Under the pieces are notes generated by a model, which worked only from the letters and a program-made list of their open reading frames with translations, was not told the DNA's origin and made no database searches. The translations under genes and the position numbers were made by a program. Of a stretch of 64,000 bases of DNA, positions 52,722 to 63,458 are shown in pieces. Each line of letters opens with the position of its first letter. Position 1 is the stretch's first letter. The DNA comes from Verrucomicrobiota bacterium JB023 (lineage in GTDB: Bacteria > Verrucomicrobiota > Verrucomicrobiia > Verrucomicrobiales > Akkermansiaceae): contig JAUTCR010000004.1 in the NCBI GenBank assembly GCA_030673895.1, positions 1-64,000 of the forward strand, read 5' to 3'.

Positions 52722-54104
52722 ATGGTCTCAAAGGTTGAAGGAAGGAAAATCAGCACGGCTCTCGGGCAGGGGCTGGCGGTCGTGCTCTTGGCGGGATGCT
52801 CGGTGGAGCGTCCTGCGGTGCGGGAGACGGAGGTTGAGCTACCGGTAAACTTCTCGGCTACGGGAACCGAAGTCGTGGGAGACCAGTGGTGGCGGGAATT
52901 CAGAGATGGTTCACTCAATTCGCTTGTTAGCCGATCGCTGGCGGGCAACTTCTCTCTGCAATCGGCAGCCGCCCGCCTGCGTCAGGCTGACGCGGTCCTG
53001 CGGCGTGCTCAATCCGACCTGGGGCCTGATGTGGATGGAAGCATCGAAGGCACGGCTTTTGAGTTGTCTGACGATTCAAGTATCGGCGGGCTGACCGTTG
53101 GATTGGGCGCTTCCTATGAGGTCGATCTCTGGGGGAGGATCCAATCCAGTATTGCGGCGGAAAATTACCGGCGGCAAGCGACCTTGGAAGATTATCAGAC
53201 GGCGGCCTTAAGCCTCTCGGCAGAGGTCGCCCTCACTTGGTTCCAGCTACTGGAAGCTCGTGAACAAGTGAAGCTGATTGAAGGTCAGATAGAGACGAAC
53301 AAGCAGGTGGTTCAATCGCTTGAGGCCCGCTTCGTCCAAGGTCAAGGGAGGGGCGTCGATATCCTTCGCCAGCGGCAGCTCCTGGAGGCGACTCGTGAGC
53401 GCCTCACCGTGGCGGAACTGCAGGAGGAAGTGCTGGCCAACCAATTGTCCGTTTACCTGGGAAGCGCGCCTGGGACAGCTAAGCTACCAATGACGAGCGG
53501 CCTTCCCGCCTTGCCGCGGAAGCCCTCGACGGGATTGCCTGTCGCTCTACTCAAACGTCGGCCTGATGTTCGTTCAGCTTTCGAACAAATCAAAGCAGCC
53601 GACTCCGATGTGGCGACGGCGCTGACCGAGCGTTATCCCCGCCTGACCCTGGGGCTCGAGACGGGAGGGACTGGATCGAACTCTTCCTCCCTTTTCTCCA
53701 ATTGGCTCACCCGGGTAGGAGCAGACTTGGCAGGACCAATCCTCGATGGAGGTGAACGTCAGGCCGAGGTGGCCAGGACGCGGGCCGTGCTTGAGGAGGC
53801 CATCGCCGATTACCGGCAGACCGTCGTGGAAGCGATCGAGGAGGTGGAGAATGCCTTGGTTCGCGAGCGCAAGCAACTTGAGCGGATTTCGAAGTTGGAG
53901 ACGCAAGTGAGCTTGGCAAAGCGCAGCTCCCAGCAGCTGCAGCGGGAATTCATCAATGGGGTGAGTGAATACCTTGATGTCCTCACGGCATTGGACGATG
54001 AGCAGGAGCTGCGGCGGACGCTGCTAGTGGCCCGGCGGGAGTTGTTAGAATACCGGGTGGCTCTGTATCGGGCGCTGGCAGGAGGTTTCAATTCAACAAA
54101 GTAA
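52722..54104 (+). CDS. RND efflux outer-membrane channel (TolC/NodT family lipoprotein)
   Basis: 460 residues. The signal peptide ends in the lipobox LLAGC (Cys about 25). The mature part has the duplicated helical-hairpin pattern of outer-membrane factors (DQWWREF; SAAARLRQADAVLRRAQSDLGP; YEVDLWGRI; ALLKRRPDVRSAFEQIKAADSDV). It forms the exit duct of a tripartite pump across the outer membrane. First gene of the operon with the adaptor and permease. The start is ATG 52722; GTG 52719 directly precedes it. Confidence 0.93.
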   Translation: MVSKVEGRKISTALGQGLAVVLLAGCSVERPAVRETEVELPVNFSATGTEVVGDQWWREFRDGSLNSLVSRSLAGNFSLQSAAARLRQADAVLRRAQSDLGPDVDGSIEGTAFELSDDSSIGGLTVGLGASYEVDLWGRIQSSIAAENYRRQATLEDYQTAALSLSAEVALTWFQLLEAREQVKLIEGQIETNKQVVQSLEARFVQGQGRGVDILRQRQLLEATRERLTVAELQEEVLANQLSVYLGSAPGTAKLPMTSGLPALPRKPSTGLPVALLKRRPDVRSAFEQIKAADSDVATALTERYPRLTLGLETGGTGSNSSSLFSNWLTRVGADLAGPILDGGERQAEVARTRAVLEEAIADYRQTVVEAIEEVENALVRERKQLERISKLETQVSLAKRSSQQLQREFINGVSEYLDVLTALDDEQELRRTLLVARRELLEYRVALYRALAGGFNSTK

Positions 54105-54126
54105 AAGAGACGCGAGAAATTTTGAG

Positions 54127-55344
54127 ATGACAATGGTTGAGGAAAAAGATGAGAAGCCGCCCAAGGGAGGCAGGTGGTGGGTCACTCTCTTGGTGTGTGT
54201 GGCCCTCGCCGTGGGCGGTTGGGTAATTATCAAAGTCATTGATTCGACCGAGCCGGAGGCCGAACGAACCCAAGCTGCCAAAAGAACGGCGATGCTGGTG
54301 CAGGTGATCCCGGCTGAGAAGGGCAACTTCCAGCCGCGAATCGAGGCTCTAGGTGAAGTCACTGCCTCTCGCGAGGTCTCTGTCGGCGCACGGGTGAGCG
54401 GGGAAATTGTAGAGCGTTCCGACGCCTTTGTGGAAGGTGGAATCGTGAAGCAGGGGGACCTATTGGTCCGGATTGACCCGCTCGATTATCAAAAGATTCT
54501 CGCGCAGCGGCAGAGTGAATATCAGCAGGCACAGGCTGAGCTCGAGCTGGAGAAGGGCCAGCGTAATATCGCGCGATTGGATCTGGAGCTATTGGAGGAG
54601 ACTCTTGAGGTGGAGGACAAGGGCTTGGCTCTTCGCGAGCCACAGCTCAAGTCGGCCCAAGCAGCAGTCGAACTGGCTGCGGTGGCGCTGGATCGGGCGC
54701 GCCTCGACTTGCAGCGCACTGAGGTGCGCGTGCCTTTTGACGCTCAAGTGATGGAGCGGGGCGTGGATCTCGGCGCCCAGGTGGCCACGGGGACCGAGAT
54801 TGGGCGCTTGGTTGGCTTGGACGAATACTGGGTGGTGGCGACGGTGCCTCTGGCTGCGCTACGGTGGATCTCCTTCGAGCGGGAAGAGCCTTTGCAGGCT
54901 GAAATCTACGATGAGGTTTCTTGGGGCAGCCAGCAGAAGCGGGTGGGCCAAGTCGAGCGACTTCTGGGCTCACTGGATACTGAGACGCGTTTGGCCAGAA
55001 TCGTGATTGTGGTCGGCGACCCCTTGGGCCGGGAGAGCGGGGAACCGGGCTTGATTCTTGGTTCCTTGTTGGACGTCGTCATCCTCGGCGAAACCATCGA
55101 AAATGTTGTGCGACTACCCCGCCAGTATGTGAGGAAGAATGATACGGTTTGGGTGAACGTGGATGGCAAGCTTTCGATTCGGGAGACCGATATTGTCTTT
55201 CGCGACAAAGACTTCGCTTATCTGGCCAGCGGTCTGGAGGAAGGCGAGCAAGTGGTCACCACGAGCCTGGCTTCGGTGACGGAGGGGGCGGCCTTGCGAA
55301 CCGAAGCAGCCAAAGACTCGGCCGGGGAGGAGGGGGATGAGTGA
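54127..55344 (+). CDS. RND efflux periplasmic adaptor (HlyD/membrane-fusion protein)
   Basis: 405 residues. A single N-terminal membrane helix ([21 protein letters not shown]) anchors it. A lipoyl half ([21 protein letters not shown]), a long coiled-coil hairpin (about 120-190: [18 protein letters not shown]) and a second lipoyl half ([20 protein letters not shown]) follow, then beta-barrel and membrane-proximal domains. It links the permease to the outer-membrane channel. It starts 22 bases after the channel gene and overlaps the permease gene by 8 bp. Confidence 0.93.
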   Translation: MTMVEEKDEKPPKGGRWWVTLLVCVALAVGGWVIIKVIDSTEPEAERTQAAKRTAMLVQVIPAEKGNFQPRIEALGEVTASREVSVGARVSGEIVERSDAFVEGGIVKQGDLLVRIDPLDYQKILAQRQSEYQQAQAELELEKGQRNIARLDLELLEETLEVEDKGLALREPQLKSAQAAVELAAVALDRARLDLQRTEVRVPFDAQVMERGVDLGAQVATGTEIGRLVGLDEYWVVATVPLAALRWISFEREEPLQAEIYDEVSWGSQQKRVGQVERLLGSLDTETRLARIVIVVGDPLGRESGEPGLILGSLLDVVILGETIENVVRLPRQYVRKNDTVWVNVDGKLSIRETDIVFRDKDFAYLASGLEEGEQVVTTSLASVTEGAALRTEAAKDSAGEEGDE

Positions 55345-58300
55345 TTCGAATTCAGGCGGACTGATCGGTTGGTGGGCGCGCAACTCGATAGCGGCCAATC
55401 TGCTGATGATGATCCTGCTAGGTGGCGGCATCTTCACTGCCATCAAGATTCAGAAGGAGGTTTATCCCGACTTCGCAGTCGATATCGTGGAGGTCGTGGT
55501 GGGGTATCCGGGCGCGGCACCCAGCGAAGTCGAGCAAGGTATCTTGCTGCCTATCGAAGAGACTGTGCGCGGAGTGGAGGGCATCAAGGAGATGAACTCG
55601 CGGGCGCAGGAGGGCACCGGTACGGTCACCATTGAGCTCATTGCCGGTGTGGACCGGATGCGGGCCTTCCAGGATATTGACCAAGCCGTTTCAAGAATCC
55701 GGACCTTTCCCGACGATATCGAACAACCCGAAGTACGCTTACAAGCCCGCTCCCGGGGGGTGATGAATGTGGTGCTCTATGGGCAGGCGGACAACATGAG
55801 TCTGCGGGTGCTGGCGGAGCGCTTGAGGGACCGCTTGCTCAGCGAGCCGGGCTTAACCCAGGTGGAGCTGCACCGGGTGCCCGAGTATGTGACTCACGTC
55901 GAGATTCCCCGGGCCAAACTGCGGGAATACGGTCTCACCCTGGATCAGGTTGCCGGGCTGATCCGGGAATCAAGCGAAGACACCGCCGCAGGTTCGGTAG
56001 AGACGCGAGCCGGTGAGGTCCTGCTGCGCATGAAGGAGCGGAAGCAATTTGCGGAGGAATTCTCGGCTATTGAGATTCTCGCCGCAGGGTCCGGGGCAAC
56101 GGTGACCCTGGGAGATATCGCGGTGATCCGGGACGGTTTTGAAGAGGGAGAGTTTCCTTCTCAGTTCAACCAAGGCCCCTCGGTGCAGCTGAATATCTTC
56201 CGCGTCGGTGACCAGTCTCCTCTCGATATTTCGGCCACGGTGGATCAGGTGATGAAGGACTTTGAGACCACCTTGCCCGACGGTGTGCACTGGCGGATCG
56301 ATAGCAACAGTGCGGAGGACTTTCGGGACCGGATGGTTCTTTTGTTAGAAAACGGGGCGCTCGCCATCGTGATTGTGATGGGCATTCTCGCTCTCTTTCT
56401 GGAGATTCGGCTCGCCTTCTGGGTGATGATGGGGATGACGGCCTCCTTCATCGGAGGCATCATGCTGCTTCCCCTGGTGGGGGTGAGCGTGAGCATGATC
56501 TCCATGTTCGCCTTCATCATCGTGCTCGGGATCGTTGTCGATGACGCCATCGTGGTGGGGGAAAATATCTACGAGAAACGTCAGCGGGTTCGTGATCCCC
56601 TCGCCTCCGCGACAGAAGGGGCACGGGATATCGCGCGTCCGGTGGTCTTTAGTATTTTGACCACCATCATCGCCTTCGTTCCCCTGATGTTCATTCCGGG
56701 AGAGCTGGGAAAGTTTTGGAAGCCGCTTCCCTGGGTTGTCATCGTTGTCTTGTTAGTCTCGCTGGTGGAAGCTCTCTTCATCCTTCCCTCACACTTGGCT
56801 CACACCCCGAGGAAGGACGAGCGAAAGGGGCTGGCGCTCCAGCTTCATAAGCTGCAGCAGCTTTTCCTGCGAGGCTTTGACTGGTTCATTGATAAGATCT
56901 ATCGGCGCATACTCGACGGCGCTCTGCGGTATCGCTACGTGACGATTGTTGGAGCGGTGGTGATGTTTCTTGTTGTCGGCAAATACGCGACGAGCGCCCA
57001 TATGGGGATGATTCTCATGCCTGAGGTTTCCGCGGACGAGATTGAGGCGGGGATTCGTCTGCCAGTGGGAGTGACGCCGGATCAGGCGGCACGGGTGGCG
57101 AACGAGGTGACGGAGGCAACCCGGAAAATGTTCGATGAGCATGGTTTGGATGAGGTGTCGGATGGCATCAAAACCAATGTGCGCCGTGGCAGCTTCGTGG
57201 ACGTGGAGATCGTGATGAAGCCACCTGATGAGCGCGACATGACGGCGAAGGAGGTCATCCAGCTTTGGCGGGATGAAATCGAAGATATCGCGGGGGTGAG
57301 TCAGATCACCTTCCAAGCCGAGAGTGGGCCCGGTGGTCCCCGGCCCGATGTCTCGGTGAGCCTGAGTCACACGGATACCGACATTCTGGAGGCTGCCAGC
57401 CGTGATCTCTTGGAGAAGTTGGCAGAGTTCCCAATCGCCAAGGATGTGAACGATGATTTCGACCGTGGTAAGAGCCAGCTGGACTTCGAGCTTCTGCCTG
57501 AGGGGAGGGCTCTGGGGCTGACTGCGGCTGAGGTCGGGCGACAGGTGAGAAGTGCTTTCTATGGAGCACTTGCGCTGCGCTACTTGCGCGGGACTAACGA
57601 GGTGGAAGTTCGCGTGAAGTTGCCCAAGGAAGAACGGGAGGACATTCATCACTTGGAGGATCTGGTCATCCAGACACCGGCGGGGACCGAGGTCCCCCTG
57701 ATGGAAGTGGTCAAGGTCAAGTCGGGTGAGGCTTTCACCCGAATCAATCGCCGGGACGGGCGCCGGGTGGTGAATGTGTCCATGGATATCGAGCCCAAGA
57801 GGGCCATCACCCAGATGATCACCGCGCTCAATCAGGACGTTCTGCCCCAGCTGCGAGCGGACTACCCGGGCATCACCTGGACCTTCGAGGGAAGCGAGGC
57901 TGACATGCGGGAATCGACCACCGCGCTTTGGAGCGGCTTTGGAGTTGCCCTCGTTCTCATCTACGCTCTCTTGGCGGTTGCCTTCAGTAGCTACATTCAG
58001 CCTCTTATCGTGCTCTCCGCGATCCCGTTCGGTCTTGTGGGAGCGATTGCGGGGCACATCATGCTCGGCTTCGACCTGTCGCTCATTAGCATCATGGGAG
58101 TCATCGCCTTGAGTGGTGTGGTGGTGAACGACTCGATCATCATGATCGATTACGCCAATCAGCAGCGAAAGACGATGCCGGTCTTTCAAGCCATTCGGGA
58201 AGCAGGATTGCGGAGATTTCGACCCATTCTGCTAACAACCATGACGACCTTTGGGGGGCTAACACCCATCATCCTGGAAAAATCGCTCCAAGCTCAATAC

Positions 58301-58423
58301 CTCATCCCCATGGCGATTTCGCTTGGTTTCGGAATCATCTTCGCCACCGCAATCATCCTGCTTTTAGTCCCCTGCCTTTACCTGAGTGTAGAAGAGCTAA
58401 AGATTCGATTGAAGAAGGCTTGA
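55337..58423 (+). CDS. RND efflux permease
   Basis: 1028 residues, the normal length for AcrB-type pumps. Twelve transmembrane helices fall in the usual 1+5 and 1+5 arrangement around two large periplasmic loops. The fourth helix region carries the acidic proton-relay pair ([17 protein letters not shown]). It opens with [30 protein letters not shown], showing the usual first helix and the YPD motif. It is a proton-driven exporter of unknown substrate. The last gene of the operon; a strong hairpin lies 40 bases behind it. Confidence 0.95.
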   Translation: MSDSNSGGLIGWWARNSIAANLLMMILLGGGIFTAIKIQKEVYPDFAVDIVEVVVGYPGAAPSEVEQGILLPIEETVRGVEGIKEMNSRAQEGTGTVTIELIAGVDRMRAFQDIDQAVSRIRTFPDDIEQPEVRLQARSRGVMNVVLYGQADNMSLRVLAERLRDRLLSEPGLTQVELHRVPEYVTHVEIPRAKLREYGLTLDQVAGLIRESSEDTAAGSVETRAGEVLLRMKERKQFAEEFSAIEILAAGSGATVTLGDIAVIRDGFEEGEFPSQFNQGPSVQLNIFRVGDQSPLDISATVDQVMKDFETTLPDGVHWRIDSNSAEDFRDRMVLLLENGALAIVIVMGILALFLEIRLAFWVMMGMTASFIGGIMLLPLVGVSVSMISMFAFIIVLGIVVDDAIVVGENIYEKRQRVRDPLASATEGARDIARPVVFSILTTIIAFVPLMFIPGELGKFWKPLPWVVIVVLLVSLVEALFILPSHLAHTPRKDERKGLALQLHKLQQLFLRGFDWFIDKIYRRILDGALRYRYVTIVGAVVMFLVVGKYATSAHMGMILMPEVSADEIEAGIRLPVGVTPDQAARVANEVTEATRKMFDEHGLDEVSDGIKTNVRRGSFVDVEIVMKPPDERDMTAKEVIQLWRDEIEDIAGVSQITFQAESGPGGPRPDVSVSLSHTDTDILEAASRDLLEKLAEFPIAKDVNDDFDRGKSQLDFELLPEGRALGLTAAEVGRQVRSAFYGALALRYLRGTNEVEVRVKLPKEEREDIHHLEDLVIQTPAGTEVPLMEVVKVKSGEAFTRINRRDGRRVVNVSMDIEPKRAITQMITALNQDVLPQLRADYPGITWTFEGSEADMRESTTALWSGFGVALVLIYALLAVAFSSYIQPLIVLSAIPFGLVGAIAGHIMLGFDLSLISIMGVIALSGVVVNDSIIMIDYANQQRKTMPVFQAIREAGLRRFRPILLTTMTTFGGLTPIILEKSLQAQYLIPMAISLGFGIIFATAIILLLVPCLYLSVEELKIRLKKA

Positions 58424-58765
58424 GAAAGCTCAGCGATGGGCGGGCTGTTTCAGGCGAAAAGCTGCGAGTCGAGGCGGGAAGGTCCCGCCCGACCTCGCAA
58501 GTGACTTCCAAGCGCAAGCGTTCGTCGGTTTCCTCGACACTGATGGAGCAGGTATGAATGCAGTCGGCGTCATTTAGACACCGCAAGCAATCAAAGAAGA
58601 ATCAAAATGAAAACGGCTCTATTGGATGGGAAGTTAGTCCAGAATAACTTTAATTTATCGAGGAAACAAAAATTCTTTACAGAACAAGTGGAGCTAACTT
58701 AGAAGTGCGCGCCGAAATCTCCTCGCCGCAGACGATTGCTAGGAGAGCATTCCGGAGGTTCCGTC
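58424..58765. other. 342-base intergenic region, AT-rich in its second half
   Basis: The first half holds the long hairpin at 58463-58499. The second half (about 58570-58700) is AT-rich and would suit a promoter for the following gene, but I cannot assign -35 and -10 boxes with confidence. A 31-codon frame at 58607-58702 lacks a ribosome-binding site and any motif, and I do not call it. Confidence 0.6.
58463..58499. terminator. Long hairpin behind the RND operon
   Basis: TGCGAG-TCG-A-GGCGGGA, loop AGG, TCCCGCC-CGA-C-CTCGCA: 16 base pairs with one bulged base on each side. Its place 40 bases after the permease stop fits a terminator or 3'-end stabiliser, although no T-run follows on the + strand. 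Confidence 0.6.
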
Positions 58766-59263
58766 ATGATTCTGCAGTTTCCAAGTGACCGACTAAAAAA
58801 TGGGCTCAGCGAGTCTCACGAGGTTTGGATCTCAGAAATCTCTGCCGGAAATCGTTTCTTCGAAGGCAACGACATGGAGGCGGCAAAGAGGGACTACCTT
58901 CGTGCGCGCGAGTTAGCAGTGCGTATGATAAGGGCAAAAGCTGTCTGTCGCTCGCTGACAATCCCTGCGGAGGCTATCCATGTCCTGACCTGCGCCAATC
59001 TGGGAAACGCCTGTCTAGAAATGGGGGACGAGGATCTGGCGGAGAACTATTTTCAGGAAGCGTTGGATTGGGCTCACGAGGGGGCTGAGGAGTTCGAGTC
59101 CTTTAGTCCGACGGAAGAGCAAGAGGGTAGGACAGGAACACAGCGACGGAAGGCACTCATCAACTATCTTGATTTTTGCCAAAGGACAAAAAGAGTTCCT
59201 AAGCTGGAAAAGCTAGAAAACAGGGCAATAGAGCAGGGTAAAAAAATTTGCCCTCAAAGTTAG
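58766..59263 (+). CDS. Tetratricopeptide-like hypothetical protein
   Basis: 165 residues, helical, no signal peptide. HVLTCANLGNACLEMGDEDLAENYFQEALDWA is a clear TPR unit, and AGNRFFEGNDMEAAKRDYLRARELA is a second. TPR proteins act as protein-binding scaffolds. ATG 58766 is chosen because GGAGG lies 7 bases before it, one of the few clean ribosome-binding sites in the window. It precedes the TonB-dependent receptor by 65 bases in the same direction; a link between the two is possible but unproven. Confidence 0.72.
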   Translation: MILQFPSDRLKNGLSESHEVWISEISAGNRFFEGNDMEAAKRDYLRARELAVRMIRAKAVCRSLTIPAEAIHVLTCANLGNACLEMGDEDLAENYFQEALDWAHEGAEEFESFSPTEEQEGRTGTQRRKALINYLDFCQRTKRVPKLEKLENRAIEQGKKICPQS

Positions 59264-59328
59264 CTCTGGAAAACAGAAAAAGGGTAAAGAAATAAAAAGA
59301 GGGAGAAAAATAGAAATACAGCACACCT

Positions 59329-61584
59329 ATGAAATCAAATACTGATAAGATTGAAGTCAGTCGAACAAACTGTTCCGCGGTCACTTTAACCGTCGGGATC
59401 GCGATCACCTCGACTTTGACGGCCCAAACAACTGTGGTGAGTCCCGATGGGGATCCGTTTGTTGTCTCAGAAACCGTCGTTACCGGAACGAAGTCGGAAC
59501 GGCCGCTCTCTGATGTGCCGGTTCGGACAGAAGTGGTCACAGCACGCGAAATCGAGATGGCCAATGTGACTAAACTGGCGGATATCATGGAGTATCAGAA
59601 TGGGGTGAGGGTCGAAAGCAACTGCGCGAATTGCAACACCTCCGAGATTCGCATGCTCGGGCTTCAGCAACGCTATCTCTCTCTTCTTACCGATGGTCAG
59701 GCGACCTTCTCGGGGCTGGCAGGAGTCTATGGCATTGAGCAGATTCCGACCGGCATCCTCGACTGCATCGAGGTGGTCAAAGGGGGCGCTTCTGCGCTCT
59801 ATGGATCGAACGCCGTCGCCGGGGTGGTGAATTTGATCCCGCGAGACCCGCAGGAAAACCGTTTCACTCTTGAGGTGACCCCTGGCTGGATGAAAGGGGA
59901 CGTTAGCGGTGACCGCTGGAACACCGACACCAGCGTGGTGGGGGAATGGATTAATGATGACGGGAGCTTCGGCATCATTGGTTACGGCTTGCAGAGCTAC
60001 GTCGCGGGTGTGGATATCAACGGCGATGATTTCACGGAGATCAGCCGCAGAGATCTATACGGCGCGGGTGTCCGGGCCGTCTGGCTGCCAACACCCGATC
60101 TAAAGATCTCATTTGATTACATGCACACCAACGAGGATCGGCGGGGTGGTGAAGATGGCGATGCTCTGGATATTGCAGCTCATGAGACTCTGGTGACTGA
60201 AGAGTTGGAGAGTGTTCGCAACGTTGGAACGCTCACCCTCAAGCATGAGGTCACTGCAGACTTCGACTATCAGGCCTCCGCGTCCCTCGCCCACACCGAC
60301 CGCGACAGCTACTATGGGGGCATTAGTGCTCTCGGGTATGCCGAGCCTGGCAGCGTGGACTTTGATCAAGCAGTGATTGACCGCCTGGTCGGTCGCTTCC
60401 CCCAATATGCAGGAGATTTCGCTGATGCTGGAGGCGCTTTCTATAATCCGGCTTGGACGCCTGATCTCGGATATGGAACGACAGACAACCTCTTGTTCAA
60501 TCTCGATACCTCCGCGATCTATGCCATTAACGAGGACCACACCCTGACCGCTGGTTATCAGTATCGTCACGAGAGCTTGGAGGATTCGAGTGGTTTGGGC
60601 CGCTCGGTTGATGATAGCTACATCAATCACGGGGTTTTTATTCAGGATGAATGGTTCATCAATGATTACCTGGAGGTTGTTTACGGCCTTCGTGCCGACA
60701 AACACTCCAAGGTGAGCGATGCCATCTTTTCTCCGCGGTTTTCCTTCAAGTTCAGTCCCACCCATAATTTCGACTTGAGAGGTTCGGTCGCTACTGGATT
60801 CCGTGCGCCGGAACTCTTCGATGAGGATCTCCACATCTCCAATGTGGGTGGGGAGCTTGAGGTTGTTCGGCTGGCGGACGATCTGGAAGAGGAGAAGTCG
60901 GTGACCTTCTCGTTAAGTCCGAATTGGCGCATCGATGACCATTGGGAACTGGAAGGGAGCGTCTTTTACACCCGTCTAACGGATACTTTCTTCAATGATA
61001 TCTCGTCCGATGATCCGTCGACCCCGGGCATCGTCGAGTCGACGAAAATCAATTCAGGAGATGCGAAGGTTTACGGGATGGAATTGAATCTCATTCACCG
61101 GATGGGTCATGTGACCTCGGAGATTGGCTACGTTGAGCAACGTTCCCGGTATTCGGAGAGCCAGCTATTGTTAGGCGAACCGGGGGATCCAATTGATAAC
61201 GCAATCATGTCCCGGAACTTTGAGAAAACTCCCAACCGCTACGGCTTGATCAAGGTGGGCTATGATGATGGGACCTTTGCAGCCTTTGTCGCTGGTAAAT
61301 TAACGGGCCCGATGGAGGTGCCGCACGTTGTTAGCGATTCGCAGAGTGGCGAGCTCATTGGCAATCAGCTTGAGAAGACGGGATACTTTTTCACCGTTGA
61401 TCTCGGGGCAAGCTACGCATGGGACTTCGGGGACAGTAGCACGTTGACCTTGCAGGCTGGGGTGAAGAATGTGTTCAACGACTTCCAGGATGATCTGGAT
61501 GAGGGGACCTTCAGAGACCCATCCTATACGTATGGTCCGCGCTTTTCCCGCACAGTCTACGCGGGCGCAAAATATGAATTCTAA
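59329..61584 (+). CDS. TonB-dependent receptor
   Basis: 751 residues. After the signal region (about 1-33) comes a TonB-box-like stretch (DPFVVSETVVTGTK), then the plug (about 60-180) with VVKGGASALYGSNAVAGVVNLIPRD, and a 22-strand-type barrel ending in AGAKYEF. The plug carries Cys99 and Cys102 in NCANCNTSEIRMLG, a CxxC seen in the subgroup related to colicin/siderophore and copper-type receptors. It imports an iron complex, vitamin, metal or oligosaccharide with energy from TonB; the substrate is not predictable. The C-terminal Phe is intact. Confidence 0.92.
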   Translation: MKSNTDKIEVSRTNCSAVTLTVGIAITSTLTAQTTVVSPDGDPFVVSETVVTGTKSERPLSDVPVRTEVVTAREIEMANVTKLADIMEYQNGVRVESNCANCNTSEIRMLGLQQRYLSLLTDGQATFSGLAGVYGIEQIPTGILDCIEVVKGGASALYGSNAVAGVVNLIPRDPQENRFTLEVTPGWMKGDVSGDRWNTDTSVVGEWINDDGSFGIIGYGLQSYVAGVDINGDDFTEISRRDLYGAGVRAVWLPTPDLKISFDYMHTNEDRRGGEDGDALDIAAHETLVTEELESVRNVGTLTLKHEVTADFDYQASASLAHTDRDSYYGGISALGYAEPGSVDFDQAVIDRLVGRFPQYAGDFADAGGAFYNPAWTPDLGYGTTDNLLFNLDTSAIYAINEDHTLTAGYQYRHESLEDSSGLGRSVDDSYINHGVFIQDEWFINDYLEVVYGLRADKHSKVSDAIFSPRFSFKFSPTHNFDLRGSVATGFRAPELFDEDLHISNVGGELEVVRLADDLEEEKSVTFSLSPNWRIDDHWELEGSVFYTRLTDTFFNDISSDDPSTPGIVESTKINSGDAKVYGMELNLIHRMGHVTSEIGYVEQRSRYSESQLLLGEPGDPIDNAIMSRNFEKTPNRYGLIKVGYDDGTFAAFVAGKLTGPMEVPHVVSDSQSGELIGNQLEKTGYFFTVDLGASYAWDFGDSSTLTLQAGVKNVFNDFQDDLDEGTFRDPSYTYGPRFSRTVYAGAKYEF

Positions 61585-61668
61585 GGAGTGTCGTTCCTCC
61601 GTCTGGTGGCACCATCGTCCTTCGTGAAAGCGGGGGGCGGTGGTGATTTTCTGTCGACAGGGCAAAAG

Positions 61669-62028
61669 TTAAAAGGAACCCGTGGCGAGCATGACTAGAG
61701 TGCAGGCTTCGAGTGTTTCAATGCCGGCACCTTGGAGTTGTTCGGCGACGTCTCTGGCCTCCGTGCCAGGATTGAAGATCACCCGTCGGGGTGAGGCTTG
61801 AATGATGTCGGTCACGAGCGGACGTAGGCGTGAGGGCGAGAGATAGAGAGTGAGGGTGTCGATTGGCTCCTCAATTTCCAAAATCGACGTGTAACCCGGG
61901 GTATCGAGAATCGTCGCACCTTGCGGAGAGATAGGGAACGCCCGATGGCCTTGAGCGAGAAGCTCGACTTGAGCTCGATGGGCGTATCGTTCCGGCTTGG
62001 GCGATGCTCCGAGGATGGCAGTGTTCAT
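61669..62028 (-). CDS. CoA-binding domain protein
   Basis: A 119-residue single-domain Rossmann protein of the CoA_binding_2 type (AILGASPKPERYAHRAQVELLAQGH; FPISPQG; VIFNPGTEARDVAEQL). Stand-alone members bind CoA or nucleotides and their cell role is unknown. It converges on the TonB receptor gene with 84 bases between, in which only a weak GGTGG/CCACC-type pairing is visible. Confidence 0.85.
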   Translation of the reverse strand: MNTAILGASPKPERYAHRAQVELLAQGHRAFPISPQGATILDTPGYTSILEIEEPIDTLTLYLSPSRLRPLVTDIIQASPRRVIFNPGTEARDVAEQLQGAGIETLEACTLVMLATGSF

Positions 62029-62155
62029 GATAGGGCGCAGGGAACTTGACTCGGCGGCTCGGTCTGACCGAAGCCCCTCGTCTCAGAAGCAAGTTTGCTC
62101 TGGCTGCAGCGGATGCAAGCTCGATGACATCCTCCCCAATGTTTGGAGCCCCCCC

Positions 62156-63208
62156 TTAGCAACTCTTACGGCGGCGATAGCCGGCAAGGCATCCGAGGGT
62201 GCCAACGATCAGTAGATGGGTAGTGGGCTCCGGAATGCTAGCGGCCATGAAGTTGTCGAAGGTCGCTCCGCTCAAGGGGACATCGCTGTCCAGCGTACGG
62301 AAGCCAACGCCGATCATCAAATCGTCGAGGGTGGCTTCATCGAGCCCGTGGGCGTAAGAGGCACTACCCGACGCAACTTGGGCATCAAAGGAGGCCGTCG
62401 AGCCAGCTTTCAGACTGTCGCCAATGTATTGATCAATCACGTAGTCCACGACGAAATTCCCCGCTCCATCATTCGTGAAGGTCAGGTCATAGGTGTGGAA
62501 GATCCCGTCGCCATGAGTTGTATCCGACCGACCGCCAGAGACCCCGATGGAGTTGAGTTGGAGGTTGTTCACCACCTCGATGTTACTGGCGGTATTGATC
62601 AACTGTCCCGCCTGACTCCCCCCGACGCTGGATTCGGTGTGGGCATAAAGCCCGTAGCTGCCGGTGACGTCGCTGTAGTCCCCGTTGGTGTAGATAGGAT
62701 TGAGCAGGGACGGGACGGCCGAGATAAAAAAGGAGTCGGCGGAGCTACCGAAATAGTCGCTCCCTGCGGTCACGCCGATCTCGAAGAGGCTCATGCTATT
62801 CGCTGCGGCATAGCTGATGCTATCATCAGGCGCGTATTTGGCAAGGAAGTGGTAAGCGAAGCGAAAGTTGATCGAATCTCCTGCGCTTCCGAGCTTGGTT
62901 GTCAGGCCTGAGCTGGAACCGTCCACTCCGTCGGAAATCCAAGTGGAAGCCCCCAAGGAGTTCAGGTGATTGAAGATAGCTCCAGTGGCATCGACAACGC
63001 CTTCATTAGGGTGAACCCCGTTTCGTGGCTCGACCGAGGTGCTGGTGTAATCACTAAATGGTCCGGTATAATTTTCTCTATCGGTTCCTGCGGACCAAGT
63101 GCCCCAACGATCCGTGCTGTCCTGGAACTCAAAGACAGTTTCCACGGCGTGAATTTTTGCGAAGGAGACGGCGAAGAGGAGGAGTGAGCAAGGGGGAATT
63201 CGAAACAT
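62156..63208 (-). CDS. PEP-CTERM sorted exported protein
   Basis: 350 residues. A signal peptide (MFRIPPCSLLLFAVSFAKIHA) comes first, followed by a beta-rich, Ser/Asp/Gly-rich extracellular part with no Cys. The PEP-CTERM tail closes the protein: SIPEP, hydrophobic helix THLLIVGTLGCLAG, then RRRKSC. The tail is recognised by an exosortase, which must be encoded elsewhere. Such proteins are linked to exopolysaccharide and surface matrix. The start is ATG 63208; the longest frame adds 21 residues without a signal. Confidence 0.88.
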   Translation of the reverse strand: MFRIPPCSLLLFAVSFAKIHAVETVFEFQDSTDRWGTWSAGTDRENYTGPFSDYTSTSVEPRNGVHPNEGVVDATGAIFNHLNSLGASTWISDGVDGSSSGLTTKLGSAGDSINFRFAYHFLAKYAPDDSISYAAANSMSLFEIGVTAGSDYFGSSADSFFISAVPSLLNPIYTNGDYSDVTGSYGLYAHTESSVGGSQAGQLINTASNIEVVNNLQLNSIGVSGGRSDTTHGDGIFHTYDLTFTNDGAGNFVVDYVIDQYIGDSLKAGSTASFDAQVASGSASYAHGLDEATLDDLMIGVGFRTLDSDVPLSGATFDNFMAASIPEPTTHLLIVGTLGCLAGYRRRKSC

Positions 63209-63240
63209 CTGATTTGGTTTGGGGGTGCCGATATTTTTGG

Positions 63241-63265
63241 TTTGTTGACAAAATAATGCAACAAA
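63241..63265. promoter_or_regulatory. Inverted repeat upstream of the PEP-CTERM gene
   Basis: TTTGTTG (63241-63247) and CAACAAA (63259-63265) are a perfect 7-bp inverted repeat with an 11-base AT-rich centre, 33 bases before the start codon of the PEP-CTERM gene. The position suits an operator overlapping the promoter. No sigma54 -24/-12 pattern is seen on the - strand here. The rest of the gap to 63458 is AT-rich without a gene. Confidence 0.4.
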
Positions 63266-63458
63266 ATCCATTCAGATTGCGAAAAATTTGTTAAAATCTC
63301 CCCCGATTTATTCAGAGATTTGATAAATCCAAAGTTAGCTTGCTTTAGATAAGCGAAATTCTGCGGAGCCAGAGTTGGTTTCAGCTGGAATCTGGGCAGC
63401 GAGCGAGGTTGAAGGAATCACCTGTAAAGTTGAGGCGACAGTGTACAGGGCCTTGATA

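Noticed and set aside
56789-58189. 466-codon - strand frame opposite the RND permease
   Set aside because: The + strand encodes a complete AcrB-type permease; the antisense frame is His/Arg-rich low-complexity, as expected from GC-rich third positions.
58607-58702. 31-codon frame before the TPR gene
   Set aside because: No ribosome-binding site, signal peptide or motif; likely chance in AT-rich sequence.
63209-63240. Sigma54-type promoter for the PEP-CTERM gene
   Set aside because: A GGCAC is present on the - strand but no TTGC element follows at the required distance.
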